From positions 2,858,836 through 2,922,835 of the forward strand of contig NZ_JACHGY010000001.1 in the NCBI RefSeq assembly GCF_014207595.1: DNA of 64,000 bases. The letters are read 5' to 3'. The translations under genes were made by a program, and so were the position numbers. The notes under the pieces were generated by a model. That model saw only the letters and a program-made list of their open reading frames with translations. It had not been told where the DNA came from and did no database searches. Of the stretch, positions 1 through 8,928 are shown one piece after another. Source of the DNA: Algisphaera agarilytica. GTDB lineage: Bacteria; Planctomycetota; Phycisphaerae; Phycisphaerales; Phycisphaeraceae. Within the stretch, counting starts at the first letter, position 1. Each line of letters starts with the position of its first letter.

Positions 1-390
1 GAGAAGGAAGCCGGCGTACGGGCGCACCTGAACTTCGGTCACACCTTCGCCCACGCCATCGAAGCGACCTCGCAATACGGCACGAAGTACAAGCACGGCG
101 AGGCGGTCTCACTGGGTATGGTCGCGGCGACCGCCTTCGCGGTGAACCGTAAGCTCTGCCCAGCCAGTCTGTTGGATCGGGTGATCGCGGGTTGCGAAGC
201 GGTGGGGCTGCCCACGTCGTCGGATTACCTTGCCCCGGACATCATGCTGCTCAAGACCATGTCGATGGACAAGAAAGTCCGCGGGGGCAAGATCCGCCTG
301 GTCCTGCCGGTGCAGATGGGACAGATCGAGATCATCGGCGACGCCACGGCCGACGAGGTGATCGCGGCGTGGGATGTTGTGCGCAAGTGA
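1..390 (+). CDS. aroB: 3-dehydroquinate synthase, C-terminal part (5' truncated by window edge)
   Basis: The reading frame is open from base 1 and ends at TGA 388-390, so only the last 129 residues are visible. They contain the NFGHTF.HAIE motif and then HGEAV, whose histidines ligand the catalytic metal of dehydroquinate synthases, followed by the helical C-terminal domain with a KKVRGGKIRLVLP stretch typical of the family. The enzyme converts DAHP to 3-dehydroquinate, the second step of the shikimate pathway, in the cytoplasm. The missing N-terminal NAD-binding domain lies outside the window. No other aro gene is visible downstream. Confidence 0.93.
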   Translation, partial: EKEAGVRAHLNFGHTFAHAIEATSQYGTKYKHGEAVSLGMVAATAFAVNRKLCPASLLDRVIAGCEAVGLPTSSDYLAPDIMLLKTMSMDKKVRGGKIRLVLPVQMGQIEIIGDATADEVIAAWDVVRK

Positions 391-451
391 AAATGCCGTT
401 GGCTTCAGGTAAACCCTGATATTTTTTGCTGGTATCCCTAGGGCGTATCGG

Positions 452-457
452 TATGAT
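452..457 (+). promoter_or_regulatory. Possible -10 box (TATGAT) for the subtilase-like gene
   Basis: TATGAT lies about 100 nt before the preferred start of the downstream gene, in an AT-richer gap after aroB. No convincing -35 hexamer was found at 16-18 nt spacing, so this is a weak call from the hexamer alone. Confidence 0.3.
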
Positions 458-560
458 GCTTTGAACCACAAGGATGATGGTTCGGAGTGTTTCTGAGAAT
501 CATATTTTCACGGGGCTGGGCAGCGGAGAGCTGCCCCCAAACAGTAGCGAGGAGTCAGGG

Positions 561-2387
561 ATGAGATTGGAGCATGGGTTGAAGTCTTCCACTGCGGTGT
601 TGGCGGCGGGTATTGCTTTGAGTTGTTTGGGCGGGCAAGCCCAGGCGGCGGGCCCACTCGAATATTCCGTTGATGAAAGCTACAGCATCCAAGCCCGGGC
701 GCAGACTTCGACTTCAGCGTCGGGTGCGGTGACCTACACGGTGGATGAAAACTACACCGTCCAAGCCAGCAGCAACTTTGTGACGAGCGTGGGCGGCACG
801 TTCTCGGGTTCTGCGGTGAACAACCTGATCGGCGCAAACCGGTTCTATAACGCTGGGTACACCGGCGGGGGCACCATCGCGTCGAACATCGAAGCGGGCC
901 ACGTCTGGGGCACGGGGGCGGGCCACACCTCGCTGACCCACGTCACCCAATACGTCGACGCCGGGCTCGGCGGACAGAACGGCGACTTCGATCGCCACGC
1001 CACCTGGGTCGGGCAAGCCATCGGCGGACGCCCCGCAGGAGACAACGTCGCCAGCGGCATCGCCACGGGCACCGACCTGCGCTCGGGCGCGATCGCGACC
1101 AGCTGGACAGGTTCGCCTTATTCGCTGGGCTTCAGCATCAACGCCACGAGCTTCTACACCCCGTTTGCTTCCGGCGTGACCGGCTTCGGCACCGCGGATG
1201 TGATCAACAGTTCCTGGGGGTTCACCGACCCCGAGGGCGACAGCTTCTTTACCGTGCAGATCGACGGACTGGCCAACGCCAACCCGAATAGCACCATGGT
1301 CTTCTCGGCGGGCAATGCCGGGCCGACCGCCAACACCGTCGGCGGCGCGGGCTCGGGCTACAACTCGATCACCGTCGGTGCCTTGGCCAACGACGGCAGC
1401 GACAACTACGACCAGATGGCGGCGTTCTCCAGCCGAGGCCCGCAGGACTACGACGACCCGTCCCAATCGGTCTCGCCCGGCGTCCGTGCTCCCGTGGATA
1501 TCGCCGCCCCCGGCGACACCCTGACGCTCGCGTTCTACGGCGGCACTACCGGCGGCAACACCGGGGGCACCGCATCCGCAGGGAACAGCCTCTACAGCCC
1601 GTTTGTCGCCGGCACCAGCTTCGCTGCCCCGACCACCGCCGGTGCGATCGCACTGATGCACGACGCGGCCAACGTCGCCACCGGCAGCGCCAGCGGCTCG
1701 GCGCTGCCCAGCGCCGCCCACGACACCCGCGTGATTAAAGCCACCCTGCTCAACGCGGCCGACAAGGTCCGTCAGAACGATGGCTCGGCGTGGGACAACG
1801 GACAGGCCGACGTGGCCGGCGTCGTGACCACCACCCAGTCACTGGACTTCGAGTCCGGCGCAGGCGGCTTGAACATGGACGCCACCTTCGACCAGTACCT
1901 GACCGGTGAAACCGACATCGTCGGGATTTCCGGCGGCACCAGCGCCTTCGGTCACGGTTGGGACTTTGCCTCGGTCACTGGCGGGGCGGGCAACTCCACC
2001 GATATCGTTCTCAGCTCGACGTTCGAAGCCGGCACCGACTTCACCGCGACGCTGACCTGGTTCCGTGATCGATCGTCGATCGACGCGTTCAACGCCTCGG
2101 ATAACGCGTTTGCCGACCTCGACCTGCAGATATGGGACTCCACGTTCACCACGCTCCTGGCCGAGTCCATCAGCGACTTCAACTCGGTCGAGCACCTGCA
2201 CATCGAACTCGATGTCGAAGGTGCCCTCGGGCTGCGGATCGTGCACGACGAGATGCGCTTCGGCGTGCAGAACGATGTCAGCTTCGGCCTCGCCTGGGCG
2301 GGCACGCTGATCCCCGAACCCGGCACCGGCATGTTGATCGGTCTCGTGGCCACGGCCTGCTTCGTCCGCCGCCGCCGCGTTGCCTGA
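561..2387 (+). CDS. Secreted subtilase-like (S8) protein with PEP-CTERM sorting tail
   Basis: About 608 residues. The start at 561 is preferred over an in-frame ATG at 474 because GAGGAG lies just upstream and it opens a clean signal peptide ending near QAQAAG. The catalytic region shows a His in RHATWVG, the oxyanion Asn region (INSSWG, FSAGNAGP) and the nucleophile motif GTSFAAP. Where subtilisins have DTG, this protein reads IEAGHVW, so the usual Asp appears to be Glu. The end is PEP, a hydrophobic helix, then RRRR, the PEP-CTERM signal for exosortase-type sorting. It is probably exported and anchored or released at the surface. Protease activity is likely but not certain because of the Asp change. 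Confidence 0.85.
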   Translation: MRLEHGLKSSTAVLAAGIALSCLGGQAQAAGPLEYSVDESYSIQARAQTSTSASGAVTYTVDENYTVQASSNFVTSVGGTFSGSAVNNLIGANRFYNAGYTGGGTIASNIEAGHVWGTGAGHTSLTHVTQYVDAGLGGQNGDFDRHATWVGQAIGGRPAGDNVASGIATGTDLRSGAIATSWTGSPYSLGFSINATSFYTPFASGVTGFGTADVINSSWGFTDPEGDSFFTVQIDGLANANPNSTMVFSAGNAGPTANTVGGAGSGYNSITVGALANDGSDNYDQMAAFSSRGPQDYDDPSQSVSPGVRAPVDIAAPGDTLTLAFYGGTTGGNTGGTASAGNSLYSPFVAGTSFAAPTTAGAIALMHDAANVATGSASGSALPSAAHDTRVIKATLLNAADKVRQNDGSAWDNGQADVAGVVTTTQSLDFESGAGGLNMDATFDQYLTGETDIVGISGGTSAFGHGWDFASVTGGAGNSTDIVLSSTFEAGTDFTATLTWFRDRSSIDAFNASDNAFADLDLQIWDSTFTTLLAESISDFNSVEHLHIELDVEGALGLRIVHDEMRFGVQNDVSFGLAWAGTLIPEPGTGMLIGLVATACFVRRRRVA

Positions 2388-2410
2388 ACTTTCCGCTTTC
2401 GCTTTTGTTG

Positions 2411-2442
2411 AGCCCACGCACGATCGTGCGTGGGCTTTTTTT
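2411..2442 (+). terminator. Rho-independent terminator
   Basis: A perfect 26-nt palindrome (2411-2436) is followed by six T residues, 24 nt after the subtilase stop codon. It separates that gene from exbD. Confidence 0.9.
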
Positions 2443-2495
2443 GTGGCCTTTTTGCTCAGGCGCTGCGGAATCCTGATGGCCCGCAGCGTGCTCCG

Positions 2496-2501
2496 TACAA
2501 T
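2496..2501 (+). promoter_or_regulatory. -10-like box TACAAT, six nt before the exbD start
   Basis: TACAAT is followed by six bases and then ATG at 2508, so initiation about 7 nt downstream of the box would start the transcript at the start codon. The bases between include GGAG, so a normal ribosome site with another promoter cannot be ruled out. Confidence 0.4.
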
Positions 2502-2507
2502 GGAGCG

Positions 2508-2927
2508 ATGCCCACGCTCCGCCGTCACGACTACAGCCCACGACTCGAAATGATGCCGCTGCTGGATGTGGTGTTCCTGCTGCTGTGTTTCTTCATCTAC
2601 AGCTTCGTCGTGATGATCCGGGCCGACGCGTTGTCGGTCGGCCTGGCCTCGGTCACCGGCGGCGGGCAGCCGTCGGGCCAGGCGATCCAGGTACTCACCA
2701 TCGACGCCGACGGCGGGTTCAACTTCGCCGGGCAGCCGATGGACGATTCGGCCCTCGACACGCTCCTGCGTGACCTCGCGGCCGACCCCGCCGCCCCGAC
2801 GCTGTACGTCAGCCTCGCCCAGGACAGCACCGCCGACCGCGGCCCGATCGTGTGGGACCTGCTGCAACGCGTCGAGCAGGCGGGGCTGGAGAACTTCGCC
2901 ATCGTCGGCCCGCCCGACGCCGAGTAA
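2508..2927 (+). CDS. ExbD/TolR-family biopolymer transport protein
   Basis: 139 residues with one N-terminal transmembrane helix containing PLLDVVFLLL. The membrane Asp is the proton-relay residue conserved in ExbD, TolR and MotB-type proteins. A periplasmic domain with the family's VSLAQDST-type strand follows. ExbD works with ExbB to transmit proton-motive force to TonB-like proteins, and the next gene encodes a TonB-like protein. No ExbB/TolQ gene is adjacent in the window, so the stator partner must be elsewhere or upstream of another cluster. The start at 2508 is preferred over an in-frame upstream codon that would add residues overlapping the terminator. Confidence 0.85.
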   Translation: MPTLRRHDYSPRLEMMPLLDVVFLLLCFFIYSFVVMIRADALSVGLASVTGGGQPSGQAIQVLTIDADGGFNFAGQPMDDSALDTLLRDLAADPAAPTLYVSLAQDSTADRGPIVWDLLQRVEQAGLENFAIVGPPDAE

Positions 2928-2978
2928 CGATCCCCACCTACCGCAAGCCGCTTGCGGCTTAGCGATTCCCGGCCACCC

Positions 2979-5057
2979 ATGCGTCACCCCGACTCCATCC
3001 TGCCGTTGTTGATCGCCCTGGCGATCGCGGTGGTTCTGCACGCAGCACTGCTCCCGGTGGGTGCGACGATGCTCAGCCGATCGAGCACGCTACCGACGCA
3101 GACGGAATTGGAGATCGCGATCACGCAGTCTCCCGAGTCGTTGGTCGTCGGGGAGGACGGGACGGTTTCGCTGGAGATCATTAATCGTGGTGATGCCAAC
3201 GCGTCCAACGCCACGTGGAAGCTCTACTGGTCTGATACGCCTCGGCTTGTTGAGAATGCTCCGTTTCATGCCGAGGCGCGCGATGATCCTTTGCCCCAGA
3301 CCGGTTTCAACGAGATCGCTGCGGGGCAGTCGATGCAAGGAAGTTTCCAGGTGACCGCGTTGGAAGGTCACGATGGGCCGCGATTCATCGTGGCCACGGC
3401 TAAGGCGGACAACGCCGCGGAGGTCACCGCATCCACCTCGATCTGGGTGGAGTCGCAAACGCCCGCCCAGATCAAGATCGACTCCGTGGATGTCGCCGCG
3501 AAGGCCTATGCCGGCGGGACCACGTCCGTTGGCTATACGCTGCGTAACAGCCCATTTGCGGGGTGGGCTAAGGGCGGCTGGATAGACCGCGTGGTGCTCT
3601 CGCCCGACGAGCAGGTTTCGGGTGAAGACCTGGTGCTTCTCAATGTCCCACGGCGTCGTCCATTGGCTCCGGGCCAAAGCAGCGAAGTCGGCCCGTTCGA
3701 TTTACGCATCCCCTTGGGCGTAGCGCCGGGGACTTACCACATCATCGTCGAGAGCGGAGCCCCGAACGCCGAGCCGTTCGTCACGCCCCTCCGCATCGAG
3801 CCGGCGACGCACCCCGACCTGGCCCCGCGCAATATCAAACTTTCTTCGGGCGAGAACCAAATCACCGTGGGCGAGCCAACTGTGCTGCATTTTGATGTGG
3901 TCAACCGCAGCCCGCTCGCCGCGCCCGACCTGCTCTGGGGCGACCGCGTGTACTGGTCGGCGGACGACGAGGTGTCCGACGACGACGTCATGCTCATCAG
4001 CCAACCACGCGGCGCTTACCCCGGCGAGCTGCCCGGCGGCGGGGCCTATCGCAGCGGGCCGCACGAGTTCGTCATCTCGCCGGAGATGGTCTTGTCGCCG
4101 ACGATGTATCTGATCGTGGTCGCCGACGATGAGAACGACATCGCCGAGGGGGACTACGCAGGCAACAACGCACTGGCCATGCCGATCGTGATCAAGCAGG
4201 AAGTCGAAGCGGAGAAGCCCGACGAGCTCAAGCTGGGACGCGACGACGAGCCCGCCCGCGTGACCGTCGCCTGGATCGCCCACGACGATTTCCAGGAACT
4301 GCTGGCCCGCGAGTCGGTGACGCTCCAGCCCATCCTGCAGGACAAGGTCGACCCCACGCCCAACGCCCCGCTCGAACGCGACCCCGAAGACACCGGCAAC
4401 CCGGCCGTGGTCGCCCCGCCGCCCGCGCCGCCGACGCCCAACCCCGCCGACGCCCAGACCCCCGCTTCGCGCCAGACCGCCGACACGTCCGTAGATCCGG
4501 TCGACACCGACAACGCCGGCGAGCTGCCCAACGCGGCCCCCGGTGCCGTCGATCAGACCGGCGATTCAACGCAGGACTCGCCCGGCATCGCACAACCCAA
4601 CCCCACCTCGCCCCAATCGCCCCCGGAAAGCCCGCCGACCGTGGCGTCGCAGGAGCAGGGCGAAAAGCCCACCTCCGCCCCGCGCTCCGACCGCGAGGTC
4701 GATCCCACCACGCTGATCCAAGCCAAGTCCGTCCGCCCCGGGCAGGTGCTCGTCGGCCCCGGCATCGAGATCAAAACCTTCCGCCCCCAGTGGTCGGCCG
4801 CGGCTCGCTTCGCCCTTCCTCGTAACCCCAAAGTCGTCATCACCTTCGACCCCGACGGCACCGTCCTCGAGGCCGCGTTCATCACCTCCACCGGCTTCGA
4901 CAACGTCGACGGACCGTTACTGTCCAGCCTCTACCGATGGAAGGCCACCGGCAAAAGTCTCCAAGAGATCACCAAGCCCTTCCCGATCGAACTCACGATC
5001 CTCCTTGGCGATAGCGATCCGCCGGAGGAAGAGAAGAAGGAAGAGGGCGGATCGTGA
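2979..5057 (+). CDS. TonB-like protein with internal CARDB domains
   Basis: About 692 residues. A TonB-like N-terminal membrane helix spans roughly residues 6-28. Two to three CARDB-like beta domains follow (about 40-400), with repeats of the type DLAPRNI..TVGEPTVLHFDVVNRS and a YWSADDEVSDDD segment. A proline-rich stretch of about 130 residues comes next, then a C-terminal domain ending near residue 680 that resembles the TonB receptor-contact fold (VVITFDPDGTVLEAAFI). It lies 51 nt downstream of exbD, suggesting one energy-transducing unit. The usual TonB is about 240 residues, so the CARDB insert is unusual. The ATG at 2979 is used instead of an upstream in-frame TTG at 2952. A small hairpin sits at 2941-2957. 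Confidence 0.7.
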   Translation: MRHPDSILPLLIALAIAVVLHAALLPVGATMLSRSSTLPTQTELEIAITQSPESLVVGEDGTVSLEIINRGDANASNATWKLYWSDTPRLVENAPFHAEARDDPLPQTGFNEIAAGQSMQGSFQVTALEGHDGPRFIVATAKADNAAEVTASTSIWVESQTPAQIKIDSVDVAAKAYAGGTTSVGYTLRNSPFAGWAKGGWIDRVVLSPDEQVSGEDLVLLNVPRRRPLAPGQSSEVGPFDLRIPLGVAPGTYHIIVESGAPNAEPFVTPLRIEPATHPDLAPRNIKLSSGENQITVGEPTVLHFDVVNRSPLAAPDLLWGDRVYWSADDEVSDDDVMLISQPRGAYPGELPGGGAYRSGPHEFVISPEMVLSPTMYLIVVADDENDIAEGDYAGNNALAMPIVIKQEVEAEKPDELKLGRDDEPARVTVAWIAHDDFQELLARESVTLQPILQDKVDPTPNAPLERDPEDTGNPAVVAPPPAPPTPNPADAQTPASRQTADTSVDPVDTDNAGELPNAAPGAVDQTGDSTQDSPGIAQPNPTSPQSPPESPPTVASQEQGEKPTSAPRSDREVDPTTLIQAKSVRPGQVLVGPGIEIKTFRPQWSAAARFALPRNPKVVITFDPDGTVLEAAFITSTGFDNVDGPLLSSLYRWKATGKSLQEITKPFPIELTILLGDSDPPEEEKKEEGGS

Positions 5058-5100
5058 CTCGTCCGCGGTAAGAACAGCGTGCGGATTTAAGTGCTATCAA

Positions 5101-5226
5101 CCGCTCCACCCTCGGGAGAGCTGTCGCCGAAGGCGGCTGAGGGGGAACGTGAGTACCCTGCCACAGCGCAATGCTGAGTGCCCCCTCCGTCCCGCTTCGC
5201 GGGCCACCTCCCCCGGCGGGGAGGCG
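5101..5226 (+). repeat. Dispersed repeat family A, copy 1
   Basis: A GC-rich intergenic element with near-identical blocks to 20172-20298, in the same orientation: a CTGTCGCCG-containing block, a GAGGGGGAA block, and a block with CCCGCTTCGCGGG then CCTCCCCCGG. The central 10-12 bases differ between copies. No coding content. Confidence 0.85.
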
Positions 5227-5263
5227 TTAAGGCATCACCCATGGGTGACGGCAAAAGTTTGAA

Positions 5264-5320
5264 TTGATGGCACCTGCCCGAAGGTATCCCCTCCGATACC
5301 CTCGGGCATTGGTGCATCAA
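5264..5320 (-). terminator. Long hairpin at the end of the TPR operon
   Basis: A nested inverted repeat, with inner arms TGCCCGA-GGTATC and GATACC-TCGGGCA around CCCTCC and imperfect outer arms. It overlaps the stop codon of the TPR gene. The minus-strand sequence beyond it has only a short T run, so termination is probable, not certain. Confidence 0.55.
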
Positions 5321-6639
5321 ATGTCTTCTTCGAGAGGGAGGAAGACGCTTTCGGATTCGTCGGTCGATCCAACGCCGACTCGTTCGGCGAGGGTTTGCGC
5401 GGCGGCGTAGTTCGGGTTGATCTTCAACGCTTCCTGGACCCAGTTCCCGGCATCGGCGGACTCGCCACGCGACAGGTCGCACACCGCGCGGTGGTAGTGC
5501 ACATCGGCGCGGTTGGGGAACTTGGCCGCAGTCTTACGCATGACCACCGACGCGTCGGCCAGCAGTCGCTGAAGCGGTGAGTGGGCCTGCGCGGCTTCGG
5601 GGACCACCTGGTCGGGGGCGCCCACCATGTGCGGGTACAGCTTGGCGAGCAGGTTGCGGCGCTGCTCACGCGTGGTCAGCGCCCGCAGTTTGCGGTCGGC
5701 CCGGTTCATCAGGCGCTTGCGTCCGGCGATGTGGGCACAGGTCACCAGACCCGCCCACGCCTCGGCGTCTTCGTCGCATCGCCGGGTGGCGTTGAGGTAA
5801 GCCCGGGCGGATTCTCCCCACCGCCCCGCGTTCAGGTGCAGCCGGCCGGTGCGGCGCCACGCCTCGGCGGCGTCCGCATCGTTGGGTTCACCCAGTTCGA
5901 TCACGCCGGCCAAGCGGTCCAGCGCCTTGTGGTTCTCGCCCATCGTCTCGGCGACGTCGGCGGCCTCGCGACGCAGGTCCGCACCGGGGGTGCCTTCCGC
6001 GTTGAGGGTGTCCAGCAGTTTGTCGTAATGCATTTCGGCTTCGGCCATCCGGTCGGATTGACGGCACAGGCGGGCGGCCCGGCCGCGGTTGTTCGCATCG
6101 ATCTTGCCCAACGCTTCGAGCGCGGCGACGGGATCGGTCCCGGCCAGCATGTCCGAACGCAGCCGACGGGCGGCGTGGTCCTGCGGCTCGAGTTCGGTCA
6201 CCCGCATCAGCGTCTGAGCGGCGTCGTCCTTGCGGTCGTCTTTGATCTGCATCCCCGCCAGGGCACGCAGGACGCCCGCGTCATCCGGGAAGTCTTTGGC
6301 CAGCGATTCCATCAGCGTGACCGCCAAATCGATCTTGCCCTTGGCGGCCAGCGCGGTCGCCCGGAGCATGGTCACGTCCGGACGGGCGGAATCGGTCGGG
6401 TCGGGATTGGCGGTGGCGGCGTGGTCGCGGTTGTCAAGCGCCGTCAAGGCGAGGCGCGGCTCGTGACGGCGAAGCCTGATGCGGGCTTCGAGCACACGGG
6501 CCTCGGCGTGATCGGGGTCGAGTTCGAGCGCGGCACGCACGTGACGCAGGGCGTCTTCGAGCAGGTTGCCTGCCAACGCGAGCTGGGCGTGGTCCAGTGC
6601 CTGGGCGATGTCTTCGTGATGGGATCGCTGATGTTTCAT
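5317..6639 (-). CDS. TPR-repeat protein (second gene of a two-gene operon)
   Basis: 440 residues with degenerate tetratricopeptide repeats through most of the length (for example ALRHVRAALELDPDHAEARV near the N-terminus and a last repeat ending in NPNYAAAQTLAERVG). No signal peptide or membrane helix is visible, so it is likely cytoplasmic. Its ATG overlaps the stop of the upstream gene by four bases, so the two are translationally coupled and probably interact. TPR proteins usually act as protein-protein scaffolds, and nothing in the neighbourhood shows the partner. Confidence 0.8.
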   Translation of the reverse strand: MKHQRSHHEDIAQALDHAQLALAGNLLEDALRHVRAALELDPDHAEARVLEARIRLRRHEPRLALTALDNRDHAATANPDPTDSARPDVTMLRATALAAKGKIDLAVTLMESLAKDFPDDAGVLRALAGMQIKDDRKDDAAQTLMRVTELEPQDHAARRLRSDMLAGTDPVAALEALGKIDANNRGRAARLCRQSDRMAEAEMHYDKLLDTLNAEGTPGADLRREAADVAETMGENHKALDRLAGVIELGEPNDADAAEAWRRTGRLHLNAGRWGESARAYLNATRRCDEDAEAWAGLVTCAHIAGRKRLMNRADRKLRALTTREQRRNLLAKLYPHMVGAPDQVVPEAAQAHSPLQRLLADASVVMRKTAAKFPNRADVHYHRAVCDLSRGESADAGNWVQEALKINPNYAAAQTLAERVGVGSTDESESVFLPLEEDI

Positions 6640-7466
6640 GCAACCCTCCGATCCGCGTTGCGATCGAGTTCGACGCGTTTCTGGTAGGCGGCCTGGACAT
6701 CCGGGTAGCCCGGGAATTTCAGGGCCACACGCTTGAGCGTTTGCTGGGCGGTCGGGCCGACGGCTTCGTCATCCGGCAGCTTGCCGAGCAACAGCGCCAT
6801 CGAGGCGTTGTATGGGTCCATGCGGAGCGTCTTGTGTGCCCAGCGGCGGGCGTCGTCTTCGTCGCCGATGAGGTAGGCCAATTCGGCCAGGGCCTTGGTC
6901 AGCGTGGACATCAGTTCGTGCCCTTCGAACTCGCGGGTCATCCGGGCGATCGCGGCACGTAGCAGCGAGATCGGGCGGGTCCGCGGGGCGTGCTGCATGG
7001 CGTAGACCAGCGAGGGCACGGCCTCGGGTTGGGCGGTGAGTTCGGACGCGAGGCGTTCGACCGTCGCGTCGGGCACGGCCGGCAGGGCGGTCAGCCCGGG
7101 GACGTCCATCACGGCGATCCACTGCGAGATTTCGTCTTGGTCCCCGTGCAGGTGGTAAAGCCAGGCGGCGAGCCGACGGGCGTCGTCCTGCAGGCCGCAG
7201 CCGATCAGCACCGACACCGCGAGCTTGGCCTGCTCGGCGTTCATGGTGTGGGGTTGGCTGCGTTGGGGATCACCCAGGATTTCACGGGCGGCGGCGAAGT
7301 CGTCACGCCGGGCCAGCAGGGCGGCGAGCAACACGCGGGCTTCGACCGGGGCGTCTTTGCGGCACCAGTCGTGCAACTCGAGCTCGGCTTCGGCGAGTCG
7401 GCCGTTCAGGGCCATGTGCCGGAGGCGTTCGAGCGTGTCGTGTTGTTCGGTGGTGATGGGGTTCAC
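6636..7466 (-). CDS. TPR-like helical repeat protein (first gene of operon)
   Basis: 276 residues, all alpha-helical by eye, with weak TPR-like units such as LLAALLARRDDFAAAREILGD and the C-terminal VALKFPGYPDVQAAYQKRV. The start is GTG at 7466 with AGGAG about 10 nt upstream. No signal peptide. It shares the residue pattern KFP..PDV with the end of the downstream TPR gene's helical region and overlaps it by four bases. Function unknown, probably a scaffold that pairs with the downstream protein. Confidence 0.75.
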   Translation of the reverse strand: MNPITTEQHDTLERLRHMALNGRLAEAELELHDWCRKDAPVEARVLLAALLARRDDFAAAREILGDPQRSQPHTMNAEQAKLAVSVLIGCGLQDDARRLAAWLYHLHGDQDEISQWIAVMDVPGLTALPAVPDATVERLASELTAQPEAVPSLVYAMQHAPRTRPISLLRAAIARMTREFEGHELMSTLTKALAELAYLIGDEDDARRWAHKTLRMDPYNASMALLLGKLPDDEAVGPTAQQTLKRVALKFPGYPDVQAAYQKRVELDRNADRRVA

Positions 7467-7660
7467 GACCCGGACTCCTGGAAGGGTTCATCAGGCGTCG
7501 GCCCACGCGGGCACGATCCAGACCTGAGCTCCCCTCGGACCTATCGACCTTGCGGGTCGTGCGGTTTAGGAAGAGATCGCAAGTTGTGCGTGTTTGTTGC
7601 CGTGTAACGGCTGGGCGAGAGATAGGCGGGAAGCTATCGGACGCTGCGGCGTTCCATACC

Positions 7661-7738
7661 GTTTAGCGGGTGACGCGAAGCGTCCCCGTTCAGCGCATTT
7701 ACAACCCACGCGGGACGCTTCGCGATCGCCCGCTAAAC
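7661..7738 (+). repeat. Dispersed repeat family C, copy 1
   Basis: An inverted repeat with outer arms GTTTAGCGGG and CCCGCTAAAC and inner arms GACGCGAAGCGTCCC and GGGACGCTTCGCG. The same plan occurs at 30775-30856 and, degenerate, at 41385-41455. It fills most of the gap between the TPR operon promoter side and proB. Confidence 0.85.
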
Positions 7739-7749
7739 ACAAAACGGGA

Positions 7750-8889
7750 TCAGGCCCCAAGCAGCACCAGGTGCTCGCGTTGGACCACGGCCTTGTAGGC
7801 GGCTTTGCCGAGGATGCCGGCGATCTGGTTGGACCGCTTGCCCTGGATGAGTCGCAGTTCATCGGCGGAGTAGTTGGTCAGGCCGCGGGCGATCTCTTTG
7901 CCGTGGGGATCACGGAGCATGACGACGTCGCCCCGCTCGAATCGGCCCGTGAGGTCGCGGACGCCGGCGGCGAGCAGGCTCTTACTCTTTTGGCTGATCG
8001 CCTCGGCGGCCCCGGGGTCCAGGGTGATGGCGCCGGCGGGGCGGGCGGTGAGGCCGATCCAGCGCCGGCGACTGTCCAGCGAACGCACCGCCGGGGCGAA
8101 GACGGTGCCGAGGTTGGCTTCGCCCGACAAGACCCGGCGGATGATGTCGGGTTGCTTGCCCGAAGCGATCACCGCGAGCTCGCCCGATTCGGTGACAACG
8201 CGGGCGGCTTCGAGCTTGGTCTGCATCCCGCCGCTGCCCCAGGTGCTCTTGTCCTGGCGGACGTGCTGGAGCTGGTCGAGGACGTTGTCGACGCGGTCGA
8301 TGACTTTGCCGCTGCCGTCGAGCAGGCCGTCCACGGAGGTGAGCAGCAAGAGCACTTGGGCCCGCAGGGCCGAGCACATCAGTGCCGCAAGCAGGTCGTT
8401 GTCGCCGAAGCGGATCTCTTCGACCGCGACGGTGTCGTTTTCGTTGAGCACGGGGATGCACTTCATCTCGTGCAGCTTGGTCACGCAGTTGCGGATATTC
8501 AGGAAGCGCAGGCGGTCGTCGAAGTCGGCCCGGGTGAGCAGGACCTGCCCGACGCCCAGGCCGTGCTTGGCGAGCGCGTCGTGCCAGTACGTCATCAGCG
8601 CCCGCTGGCCGATCGCGGCCACGGCTTGCTGCTCGGCGACGTCGGTCGGCCGTTTGTCCAGGCCCATCTCGACGCAACCGGCACCGATCGCGCCGCTGCT
8701 CACGAGCGTGACCTGCACGCCGGCGTCGGCCAGTTCCGCGATCTGGCGTGCGACGTCGGCGATGAAGTCGAGGTCGACCGCGGGCAGGGCCTTCTTGGCG
8801 GTGCCGCCGGTGATCAGCTGGGTGCCGATCTTGACCACGACCTGCTTGGCGTCGCGGATGACGGATTGTCGTAAATCAGTCGAGGACAT
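7750..8889 (-). CDS. proB: Glutamate 5-kinase with C-terminal PUA domain
   Basis: 379 residues, the usual full length. The N-terminal amino-acid kinase domain shows VVVKIGTQLI, the TLVSSGAIGAG loop and the substrate loop NENDTVAVEEIRFGDND, with LTSVDGLLDG further on. The last ~80 residues (RFERGDVVMLRDPHGKEIARGL) form the PUA domain found in bacterial ProB. It phosphorylates glutamate in the first step of proline synthesis. It lies downstream of waaA on the same strand, 23 bp apart, but proA is not in the window. Upstream, TAAAGT sits nine nt before the ATG. Confidence 0.96.
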   Translation of the reverse strand: MSSTDLRQSVIRDAKQVVVKIGTQLITGGTAKKALPAVDLDFIADVARQIAELADAGVQVTLVSSGAIGAGCVEMGLDKRPTDVAEQQAVAAIGQRALMTYWHDALAKHGLGVGQVLLTRADFDDRLRFLNIRNCVTKLHEMKCIPVLNENDTVAVEEIRFGDNDLLAALMCSALRAQVLLLLTSVDGLLDGSGKVIDRVDNVLDQLQHVRQDKSTWGSGGMQTKLEAARVVTESGELAVIASGKQPDIIRRVLSGEANLGTVFAPAVRSLDSRRRWIGLTARPAGAITLDPGAAEAISQKSKSLLAAGVRDLTGRFERGDVVMLRDPHGKEIARGLTNYSADELRLIQGKRSNQIAGILGKAAYKAVVQREHLVLLGA

Positions 8890-8902
8890 AAAGATTCAAC
8901 TT

Positions 8903-8928
8903 TAGCCCCGGGTCAATGACCCGGGGTT
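8903..8928 (-). repeat. Palindrome CCCCGGGT/ACCCGGGG at the waaA-proB junction (family D)
   Basis: A perfect stem of 8-10 bp with a tiny loop (8906-8926) overlaps the end of waaA. It lacks a T run on the minus strand. The same GCCCCGGG...CCCGGGGC theme recurs at 17972-18108, so it is a dispersed palindrome that may act as a weak terminator or mRNA-stabilising hairpin between the two genes. Confidence 0.6.
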
